Source: Symbiodinium microadriaticum
Taxonomy: Eukaryota; Sar; Dinophyceae; Suessiales; Symbiodiniaceae
Direction of reading: 5' to 3'
Assembly (NCBI GenBank): GCA_001939145.1
Contig: LSRX01000813.1
Location: 112,834-176,833, forward strand
Length of the DNA: 64,000 nt
Position numbers and translations under genes: made by a program. Every line of letters starts with the position of its first letter. Position 1 is the stretch's first letter. The notes below the pieces were generated by a model. The model searched no databases, was not told where the DNA came from, and was given only the letters and a program-made list of their open reading frames with translations. Positions 56,301 through 64,000 of the stretch are shown piece by piece.

Positions 56301-58126
56301 GTCATCCTCTTGCACGTGTCATTGCGAGTATACGATTGTCATGTCTTCATTACCGGAGCTCCCTGTCTCCTCCTGTCTCCTGTGGGGTGTACGCACATTT
56401 CCCCTGTGACACTGCAAGTTTGCGACGCGAACGTCCACTCGTACATATGAGAGCACTCGAGTATGGCGCCTGGGCCTGGGCCGGAGTCACGCTGGCTATC
56501 GGCTCGGATGAAGCGCGAGAGAGAAGAAAGAAGAGAAGGCGGCCGCACCCCTACGGGGCACCTGGGCGTGAATGTTGCCTTTGTCCAGCTCCCCTGGGGG
56601 TATGTGCGCAATGGCAAGCCTGAACTCTGGCTCATGTGGATCTCGGCCAGCGGCAAGATCCAAGATCCTACGCGTTCATGAGGCCGGGGAAAGCTACACG
56701 CTGGAATGGCAGGGGGACCGCAAGTTGTGGCTGCTAGGCCGACTGCCGCACACCGTCGCCGCACAGTGCGTCTACGACTGGGTCGAATAGCAAGGAACGC
56801 TAAGACATGAAACGCCATTGGTCGAGTACAGCCTGCCTTAGTTATGTACAAAAGTACTACTTCAGCTTGCTGCCTTTCATGTGAGAGCCCATGTCCAAGT
56901 CCTAATTCAAAGCACCATGGGGGTCGAGGCCAGTATCCCCAGTGATTTTTGCCCTGTCGCTCATCTTGTTTTTCACGCCTTTCGACAACACCTGATACTC
57001 GCCTCCTTGCCGAGGGCAGTTTACGTCTTTTAAAGGCAGACTATTGCCTTTGTAGAGTACGCCTGCAACCTTCTGGCACCCGCAATTTTCCGGGGGCGCA
57101 CTGGCGCGCGGTGTAGGGGGGCTTCCCTCTACACCATAGCCCGGACGAAAGAAAGAAAGGGCCTCGCATTCATGCCATCCCTCAAACTTCAGCACGGACA
57201 AACACAGCAGAACGGAAAGGCGTATCACTGAATTCAATGGCATCGTTTTTGGCTTGCGTCTGGTCTCAAGTTTAAAGTTCGATTCACGTGAATCCAACGG
57301 AGCTGTTTCCCAGCCCAGGGTGGCGCAGGGGGTGGGGCTCCGGGAGCCGGCCAGCAGGCGCCAAGGGATTGGAGTGATTGGGGCACTAGGAGCTGGTGCA
57401 GGACATTTTTCAGGATTGGAGAGGGATTGGCTCGCGTGCTAGAGTCCAGTAAGGCATGATCAGCAGACAAACAATCATGAAGCATCTCTGTGACAGTGCA
57501 AGTCTCAGCAGACATATCTCAACTGCCACGTTTGCCCACCGGCCGTTGCCGCACATTCCTGCACATTGCCAAGGTTGTGCGACTGACTCCGGAAGAGGGC
57601 GAAGCAGTTCGAAGGCCGCGATGTTGGGCCCCGTGTGCACCGCTTCGATGGTCCCGGACTGGGCGGTCCAAGATATGCAGCAGCGCCAGAACTTCAACTC
57701 CAATTCCTAGAAACTCGTGTTAAAGCATGCTGATGCAGGTTGACTGAGCTTGGCTTCGACAGAGGGATGGCAGTGCAGGCATACCTTGCCTGCGCCCTAG
57801 CTGGGGTGAAACAGATTGTTTCTGCTTTCTGGGGGATAGGTAATTAGCTCACAGGCCATCGGAGGTCGCTGGAATGTCAGCCGAGTCCGTCTCCAGCGCT
57901 CATGCTAAGGCATGCGACAAAAACGAGGACGCTCTCACAGATGCTGACTGTTGAATTGCGAATGCGGGTTCTGTCTGCCCTGACGAGTGCTTGCCCGCTG
58001 GATTTTTCAGTGGTCTCCCTTTGATTAGTCATTTAATCAGTACTGTGACACTGCAGGGGTGGTACTGTAACACTGCAGGAGCTCGCCGCCAACTTTTTGT
58101 TTGAGAACCAAATGATGGAAGACTGA
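50359..58126 (+). CDS. RAD23 ubiquitin-receptor/nucleotide-excision-repair protein, about 18 exons
   Basis: RAD23 carries ubiquitinated proteins to the proteasome and stabilises XPC/Rad4 in DNA repair. Every domain is present in order. Ubl: 50359-50412 (LKGDTFTVEVSDE), 50567-50613 (ATVADLKKSICEKFPE), 50801-50867 (MLAEQQKLIHQGKILVDE), 51004-51054 (DIGIKEGEFVVVMVAKA). Pro/Ala linker: 51540-51629 and about 51,770. UBA1: 52636-52696 (TVQQLMEMGFDRPQVERCLQ), 52809-52853 (AAFGNPDRAVEYLMS). Linkers: 53854-53901, 54190-54268. XPC-binding: 54328-54390 (NLAALEELRNHP), 54779-about 54804 (QFSHYL), 55194-55264 (LVQAIRANPQEFMRLLQ). Linker: 57319-57366. UBA2: 57574-57614 (VVRLTPEEGEAVRR), 57739-57787 (LTELGFDRGMAVQAYL), 57910-57927 (ACDKNE), 58079-58126 (ELAANFLFENQMMED, TGA). 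Donors are GT, GC (50614, 52697, 52854, 57615, 57788) and GA (50868, 57367, 57928). The ATG exon and probably one XPC-domain exon are missing. Confidence 0.93.
54518..54583. repeat. Two tandem 33-bp units in a RAD23 intron
   Basis: 54518-54550 and 54551-54583 differ at two positions (both contain CTTATGCACGTACTTTGG). Confidence 0.9.
54586..54900. repeat. Direct repeats of about 95 bp around a RAD23 exon
   Basis: 54586-54682 and 54811-54900 share GTTTTGCACGGAC, GCTATTGGCTGA, TGCTCTGTAGTGG, GCATGGTACAGT and GTGGTCCTGCTACAA in the same order. The short XPC-domain exon (54779) lies between them. Confidence 0.85.
56463..56790 (+). pseudogene. Nested GC-rich coding sequence with a one-base frame break
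   Basis: Inside the large RAD23 intron a frame reads GHLGVNVAFVQLPWGYVRNG then KPELWLMWISASGKIQ. At about 56,660 it must slip by one base to continue ILRVHEAGESYTLEWQGDRK then LWLLGRLPHTVAAQCVYDWV, ending at TAG near 56,789. Codons are strongly G/C-ending, unlike the surrounding RAD23 exons, and no intron interrupts it, suggesting an inserted or retroposed gene. The family is unknown. Start uncertain: the frame is open from ATG 56463. Confidence 0.45.
56902..57243 (-). CDS. Nested antisense gene: putative secreted or organelle-targeted small protein
   Basis: On the minus strand within the same RAD23 intron. From ATG 57243 the frame begins MPLNSVIRLSVLLCLSVL, a good signal peptide, then a mature region of about 90 residues with cysteines (ENCGCQKVAGVLYKGNSL, then VNCPRQGGEYQVLSKG) ending DTGLDPHGALN at a TAG. 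An in-frame upstream ATG (57297) adds 18 polar residues. Dinoflagellate plastid-targeted proteins also begin with a signal peptide, so plastid import is possible. Family unknown; no intron needed. Confidence 0.42.
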   Translation of the reverse strand: MPLNSVIRLSVLLCLSVLKFEGWHECEALSFFRPGYGVEGSPPTPRASAPPENCGCQKVAGVLYKGNSLPLKDVNCPRQGGEYQVLSKGVKNKMSDRAKITGDTGLDPHGALN

Positions 58127-58129
58127 GTG

Positions 58130-60225
58130 AAGCTACCAGATCTTCCGTGATGCAATTCGATACGGTCAACACCGCTGAGTTGGGTGAAGACCGAAGTGTT
58201 TGGCAATACCTGATGTCTGATGAGTGCAACCTGTGACACAAGCAGATCAAAGGGGTCATCGAAGAAAACGAAGCCTTGTCAGTAGATCCGGCCAGTGCCT
58301 CTTGGTCAATAGTCCTGGCGCTGTCAGCTTTCTGTTGGCTTTGGCAAGGTGTCCCTTCCCACACTCAAGAGTTGTTCGCAAACGGGAAGAGGAGTGCAAG
58401 CTCCTGACTTCCATGCCGAGTCTTCACACACGTACCTTTCCATGAATAGTAGAGATTATTGCGCAGATTTTGTAGGCTACTGCACACACAAGAGTCGGAA
58501 GGTTCGACGAACGGGTTTTACCTAATGCAGTTCAGCCGTAATGATTCCGCGCGCTGTGCCCCAACACTTCTCCAGATCGCAGATCTCGGAATTCTTGATA
58601 CAGCTGTTTGACTGTGAGCTAGCAAACTGTAGAACTTGTTCCCACTTGGCTGGGAGCTTTACGACAGCAGAACCCGTCAACTAGTCCCTTCGAGTGGTAA
58701 CAGCCCCTTCCGAGCATCGGCCCGGACACATTTGCCTTTGGATACGGGTGCCACTTCCGGAACCTGTGCAATGCGGTAGATAGGATGTCGCGGTTCCTTA
58801 GAGGGCCAATGTTTGGCTAAGACAAAAGCATCCGAGAATCGGCTCACTATGGGAACTGCCGCTGCGAACGATCTGCGGCACAGGCATATCGCTCGCAGAG
58901 CAAGATAGAAAAAGGCACGGTGCTGCATCAACACCCCGAAGTTCTGTCTGCTCTTTGAGCACACATTCATCGGGTTCTTATCTCTAGCTGACTCTGGCTC
59001 TCTGGCTCTCTGTCCTTCTCGGTTTCTTCACAAGACAAAAAGACGGAGGGCCAGCGCCCATTTTGCTCGGGTTGTCTTTGCCCTAAGCCGACAAAGCCGA
59101 GGCCCGAAGCTGGCTATGGCCTGGGCGTCTGCTGCACGTTTGGAGTCGATGATCTTCGAGCTTCAAGGGGTTGGGGTACCACGAGATTGGCCTAGCTTAA
59201 GCAAAATAGTGCACTCAGATTCCGGCCCGCTTAGACTTGTAACTTGATGTGGCATAGGAATGCAAAGGCAAACAGGTTGGATGGCACTTTCACCTGCAGC
59301 CGGGTATGAACTGAGCTAGCCTGTTTGACGGTGCGCCAGCGCAGTGGGATGATGCTGAGCTTTCCTTGCTGAATCCGCAGCTCATGGGAGTGGATCAAAT
59401 CTAGAGAAGTGATCGACTTCTCCAAAAACCCCACTCTGGCAGGGCCCTGAGGTCACACAGGGAACCTAGCTAAGAGGGGACCCCGGGTTGTTGGACGAGT
59501 TACGGTGAACATGTGTACCATGCTTAGCACACTGAGGCCTGGGCAACCCGCCGAAGAGGTGGTTTTCAGTGAACAGGCCACGACGTATGGTACAGTACCT
59601 GCAAGACACTTGAAGACAGCACAGCTGCGCGATCGGGCAAAGCCAAGGATTCTCCTGCCAGGGTTGAGTCTGAGCAGTGACACCATGCGTTGTGGGCAAG
59701 AGTCGAGACTTCCGATCTCTGCAAGGGCGCACAAAACATCTGTGCAGAGCTCAGCAGCGATGAACAAAAATTCCGCAACACAGGTCGCACGCAAGATTGC
59801 GATTGCCCAGTGCGCTCACGCCCACTGGCCAATCTCAGGTAAACAGTGACCTCAGATGGAGTCCCGCCACAAAGCTACCAAGGGCGCTGAGGACCGAACT
59901 TGATGTCACGGCATGACCTCGGCCATGTGGGACGGCAATAGCCGACTCTGTCCTGAGCTACAGGCCGCCGATGGCAACTCGGTTCGTGGGACGCATTGGC
60001 CTCGGCCGGTGATTTTGGATGGTTGCCTTCTCCATTATCCGGATGTGCCTCCTTGCTGAGTGTATCAGGCGTTACGAAGATCAGTTCTTCAAGACCAAGC
60101 TCTGCATGTTCTGGGAGAAGGCACTGTGAATGCAGTCGGCGAGTTTCCACCGTCTCGAATCCTGAGGTTGGTAGTGTGGTGTGGTGACATGTTTCAAACA
60201 CCATTCCAGAGAATCTAACACCGTT
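58130..60225. other. No gene recognised; may hold 5' exons of the CCCH gene
   Basis: Frames of up to 138 codons on both strands (for example 59505-59849 + and 59875-60291 -) without motifs. Confidence 0.35.
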
Positions 60226-60230
60226 CGCAG

Positions 60231-61210
60231 TGCCCGCCTCGCCCAATTGCAGGGCGCGTGCACGCGTGGTTCGAACTGCAAGTACGCACATGGTGACAAG
60301 GCCTGCGCGGGAGGGGTCAGGTCGCCCTGAGCGTCGTAGGCTTGTGCCGCTGATGCCCTTTCACGAGCTGCACAATAAGACCCAGCAAGAGCATTCACCT
60401 CTGCATTCCAGCGAAGCTTCAAGTCTCAAGTGGGTTTCGGGAGGAGCTGAACGAAATGCCCAACCTCACCAAGACGCCCGGGTCCCAGAAGTCGAGAACA
60501 CGGGGATGTTTTTGCAGGAGCGAAGCTGACCTCCCACTGCATGTGATCTCCACGGCTCTATACTAGCCTCCTCTTCTTAAATTTTCAAATCTGGATCCTG
60601 GATTGAGAAGTTCCTGCAAGCTTCCATGGCTTCAGGAACCAACTATTTCTGAAGAGTACTTGCAGCACTCCGAAGTCTGCAAGCCTTCTTAGTGATGCAT
60701 CCTCTCTAGGCATTGCTCCGGCAATGGCAAACTCACACCACTCGCCTGGAGCCACTCCGAAGGTCTCTTTGCAAAGACCTGCTCACAACAGGCACCTGCA
60801 CAAGGTGGGCAGCATACTGGGCATACCAGGCATACCATCTGCTGCTCCAAGCACATAAACAGCTGAGTGAGCAGAATTGCAGAAAGGACGCTGTCGGCGT
60901 GACAGGCTTGAACGAACAGAACCAATTGCTCACATCTTCTGTGCAGGAGTGACTGCCTTTTTGCACATAGTGTGGAGGACAGGAGGTCAAAGCATGATGA
61001 TACAAGGGATTCGCACTTGTTTCAGTTAGGAGAAACAAGCTCTTCCAAGCTGCAGGAGCTCAGGGCTACCAACAAGTTCTACAAGACCTCTATGTGCAGT
61101 GGCGGACCTCAGCACGGCTTAAGGAGAAGCCCAAGACCACAGCCGGGAGCCTTGCTTGCTCAGGCTTTCATCGGGTTGGCCAGTGCAAGTTGGGCGCAGC
61201 CTGCCGGGCA
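60231..61210 (+). CDS. CCCH-type zinc-finger protein, at least three fingers
   Basis: RNA-binding CCCH protein assembled from + strand exons. 60231-60300 ends finger 1 (QGACTRGSNCKYAHGDK: C-x5-C-x3-H). 60444-60475 is the inter-finger linker (ELNEMPNLTKT). 60763-60804 starts finger 2 (SLCKDLLTTGTCTR: C-x8-C). 61056-61098 (ELRATNKFYKTSMC) starts finger 3 and 61164-about 61207 continues it (FHRVGQCKLGAACR: C-x7-C-x5-C). The linker and finger-2 exons join in phase (donor GC at 60476, AG before G). Missing: the first Cys of finger 1, the second half of finger 2, and the final His of finger 3, which reads Met if the exon continues. Those may lie on exons I could not find, or the gene may be decaying. 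The linker pattern (ELxxxPNLTKTxxC) is typical of tandem CCCH proteins. Confidence 0.72.
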
Positions 61211-61607
61211 CTCATGTCATCCTGTGATGAAATCCGAGCTGGAGCAGTCGCATTGCTAGATCTTCGGGCACGGGAAAGCAGTCCGTCAGGAAGTTGCAGA
61301 CATGGCTTGGACTGGACAGAGAGTGCAGCTTCCCTTCGGCTTCATCAAGCTGCGGTCTGTCGTCGTTCTGAGCTAGTAACAGTTAGTAAGTTACACGTAG
61401 TATCCTGAATGTCGCAAGATGCACCTGGTGCCATTCCGAGCCGGGGTTGCATGCTTTCAGGAAAAGTCTATGCGATGACTTGCTTATTCTGATACGTTGT
61501 TCATGATGTCGACAGAGGCTTGCGTCTCTACCTCCCGGGTGAAGTAGACACTTGCCTCCCTTCGCAGAGGAACTTCGGAACGAGGCCTTTGAGACAAGTG
61601 CATTCCA

Positions 61608-61700
61608 ACATATTATAAATCATAGAATCATAATGTACTATATTATACTATTTTGTACTATAATAACTATAAGATACTATTAGACTATAGTGCATTCCAT
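61608..61700. repeat. AT-rich quasi-palindromic tract
   Basis: About 90 bp dominated by TATA/ACTAT units, capable of much self-pairing, in otherwise balanced sequence. Confidence 0.7.
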
Positions 61701-61787
61701 TCCCCAGGCCGCCATGCGCACGACCCATCGGAGCTGACGGAGGTCGCACGAGTGAAGGCCTTGACCCTCGATGACGCGGAGGTGGGA

Positions 61788-61912
61788 CCCTAAACCCTAA
61801 ACCCTAAACCCGAAACCCTTACTAAACCCTAAACCCTAAACCCTAAACCCTAAACCCGAAACCCTTACTAAACCCTAAACCCTAAACCCTAAACCCTAAA
61901 CCCCTAAACCTA
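61788..61912. repeat. Interstitial telomere-like block (CCCTAAA)n
   Basis: About sixteen CCCTAAA units. A higher-order duplication is visible: a segment ending CCCGAAACCCTTACTAAA occurs twice (about 61,809-61,826 and 61,853-61,870). Confidence 0.95.
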
Positions 61913-61919
61913 ATCCGGT

Positions 61920-64000
61920 TCGCGGACTTTGAGTGGTTTCTGGTCCATCGTCTCTTCCCTTCAACTGGAGTTTGGAAAGGTGGGCGGAATGGGCCCATGT
62001 GGACGAACAGCTGCACGTCGCGGGCCTCGCCGGGGTCCTGGACTAAACCAACCCATATTCAGCACAAAGGCAACTTGAAATCTCCAAAGCACCAGAGTTA
62101 CCAACACGTAAATGTCAACTCTGATGGCAAGCTCCGCTGCGTCTGTCCTGACAGCCACCAACGTCAATTGTGGTCGGCACTCACAGTCTGTGGGAATCGG
62201 ATCGCGGGGGGTAGCCTCTGGCAGGTTGCCCTCTTCCGACTACTTGTGACTTCTCGGCTGTTTCGGCTTGTGTTCGCCAAGCTTGCGGTTCAGGAAAGAG
62301 CCGCGCCGAGAAAAGCGCAAAGAAGATCCTGGTGAGTACTGCGGAAGAGGAGGATACCAGGGAGAAGACGTGTTACACAAGTGAGCATGGGCAAGTAGGC
62401 TTGGACACACGAGGTGCAGTGTGTCGTGTTAAGTGGTGGGTGGTGAAGACCTGCTTCGAACGGAGCATTGCCATGGCACGTGAAGGCATGAGCTACTCGA
62501 GCTCACTCCAGGGACAAGTAAACTGCACCCTTCATCCCCAAACCAATCCCCACAAACACCCGTCATCGCTGAGCCATGCTAGGACGACGAATTCCCCGAG
62601 ACTCCGCCTGTGCCTCAAATCGCCTGTGGGGGGATTTTTTTAAGGGTCCATCAGCCGCCCAAAGAGTTGAGACGCCTGGACATTGCAAAACCGTTAGCCT
62701 TTCACCTGGCTGCGTCTTTTTTTTCGACCTGCTCCAGTGATGTATGAGGCGCTTGCTAGGTCTGGTGGTGACTTCCATTACATGCATATCGCCAATTCCG
62801 CCAGACTGACTTCTTGCTTTGATTCTTCAGGACATGGGAGAGGGTGCTGGCCCCAGAACCAGCAAACTTCTGGCGCCGCTGCACACCAAGAAGGGTACTA
62901 TTCGCAGACCAGAAAAGGTTCACTGAAGCATGCTAAATGCAGATTCAAGTTTGCACGTGGTCAGTTTTCAGCCATGACATAAAATAACTTTGCTTGCAGC
63001 TAGTCGACAACATCAGAAGGCATGCAATACTGTGTGTTTCGATGCTCTGCTGCACCCCAAGCCCCAAGATAGATGTCTGAAGTCTGGCCAGTTGTCTGAG
63101 CTCAGATGACAACTTCTCCGCCCACCCTGGGGTGGCTTCCAACTGCTGCTTTCCAGCCCGTGTCGCCAGAGGGCTGGGCTCCAAGCATCTTCCAGTTCGG
63201 CTTCTCATCTTTGAGATCGTTTGCTAACCCGAAACCCAAAACCCGAAACCCTACACCCTAAACCCCGAGACGGACAGACGACGGAAGGGTTGTCGGCAAG
63301 CGGCTGGTGAGTTCAAGCAGGGTTGGGATCTTCCACCCAGGAACTTTCAGAAATCGGTCGGTCAATGCAGCATGCCTTGCCCTTTCGGATTTCCGTTGTT
63401 CTCTGGCTGTAACTTTCTCAAAAATGTCTAGGCCTATCATTGGAGACTTGCTTCTTAAATGACCTTGCCATCTGTCGCTATGCAATCGAGTTTACATGTG
63501 CTACCTTCCGTGGGCCCTGTGAGTGCAAGTCACCCAAGAGCGGCGGTTAGAACGCTTGCCTGTATGCGTTCCCATGATCCGATTGCAGATGCAGCTTCTC
63601 TGAGGGAAAACGGCAAAGTATGCCTCAATCACCTAGCAGAGCTCTCACTTGTTTGCTCGGTTTGCAATCGAGCTCGGCGCATGCTCGGTTGTGGGCTGAT
63701 CACTGTAGTGGGTTCGCATGGGCGTACGACAGTCCACCCGGAGCCAAGATCGCACATCTCCCATATGGGATGGCGATTGGTGATTCAGTACTTTTTCTCT
63801 CTATGTGCTTTGAAGACGGCCAATTCTACGAAAGACTGCCTTCACAAGTGGCGGCAACCACGCTGCAAGAACCTGCTTCGGGTGGCGGGGATTGAACTTA
63901 ATGTGTAAAAGCAGGCTCGAAAGAATCCCAGGCTGCATGCAAGATGACATAGTTTGCCCACTTGTGCAGTAGGGCCCAGGCACTTGCAGATACACGACAT
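61920..64000. other. No gene assigned
   Basis: Possible exon ending at an AAGATCCTG/GTGAGT donor near 62,331. A + frame at 62737-62982 (VMYEALARSGGDFHYMHIAN) and one at 63620-63895 (KIAHLPYGMAIGDSVLFL) look partly coding but are unrecognised. Confidence 0.3.
63226..63268. repeat. Degenerate telomere-like block
   Basis: Six CCC(T/G/A)AAA-type units, several with CCCGAAA or CCCAAAA. Confidence 0.85.

Larger units (their letters stand above)
55265..57318. other. Large RAD23 intron region with embedded frames
   Basis: Two kilobases between secure RAD23 exons. It contains a 189-codon + frame (55881-56450; EECTARRTLEKLAVGPFTTL) that runs through a short CCCTAAACCCCTAAAG string and a GA tract, plus the two nested frames listed separately. 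Confidence 0.5.

Noticed and set aside
59058-59072. CCATTTTGCTCGGG as a leader relic
   Set aside because: Lacks a G, mismatched at the end, and has no gene downstream.
1-64000. CRISPR arrays, operons, phage or plasmid genes
   Set aside because: Simple repeats lack CRISPR spacing, and the exon-intron structure is eukaryotic throughout.

Overview
This window looks like nuclear DNA of a dinoflagellate, most likely a Symbiodiniaceae-type alga. The reasons are all visible in the sequence. Several conserved eukaryotic proteins can be followed across it only by joining many very short exons (18-160 bp). Their introns start with GT, GC or GA and nearly always end AG followed by G, the relaxed donor rule known from dinoflagellates. 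Three places resemble the dinoflagellate spliced leader. Interstitial TTTAGGG/CCCTAAA blocks and long simple repeats are scattered throughout. Long open frames are therefore a poor guide here: most are antisense or low-complexity shadows, while the real genes are mosaics of short exons.

All genes recognised with confidence lie on the + strand. In order: a RibD/RIB7-type riboflavin reductase (3.7-4.4 kb, intronless); a PP2C phosphatase (6.9-9.5 kb, 12 exons) whose tail resembles the start of a parvulin domain; a Mei2-like RRM_2 protein (20.0-20.5 kb); a 71-residue protein with two tiny introns (27.6-27.9 kb); a NimA/pyridoxamine-oxidase-like flavin protein with a probable C-terminal membrane anchor (34.1-35.0 kb); an AlkB-type 2OG-Fe(II) dioxygenase (38.1-39.2 kb); RAD23 (50.4-58.1 kb, at least 18 exons: Ubl, UBA1, XPC-binding, UBA2); and a multi-finger CCCH zinc-finger protein (60.2-61.2 kb). 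Between them are further + strand exon groups I believe are coding but cannot name (about 13, 15, 19, 23, 28.5, 31, 36, 42.5, 46 and 48-49 kb). AlkB and RAD23 both relate to nucleic-acid repair, but I see no operon-like logic.

The rest is intron, intergenic and repetitive DNA: tetranucleotide and trinucleotide arrays (1.1, 13.7, 15.1-15.7, 18.6, 26.5, 31.3, 42.9 kb), a telomere-like and tandem-repeat region at 16-17.3 kb, another telomere-like block at 61.8 kb, two copies of a palindromic MITE-like element (17.1 and 29.9 kb), a reverse-transcriptase/RNase H-like relic at 47 kb, and an assembly gap (23,905-24,518) flanked by an inverted repeat. Exon boundaries were chosen by eye from reading frame, family conservation and splice sites and need transcript support. 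No rRNA, tRNA, CRISPR or prokaryotic element was found.
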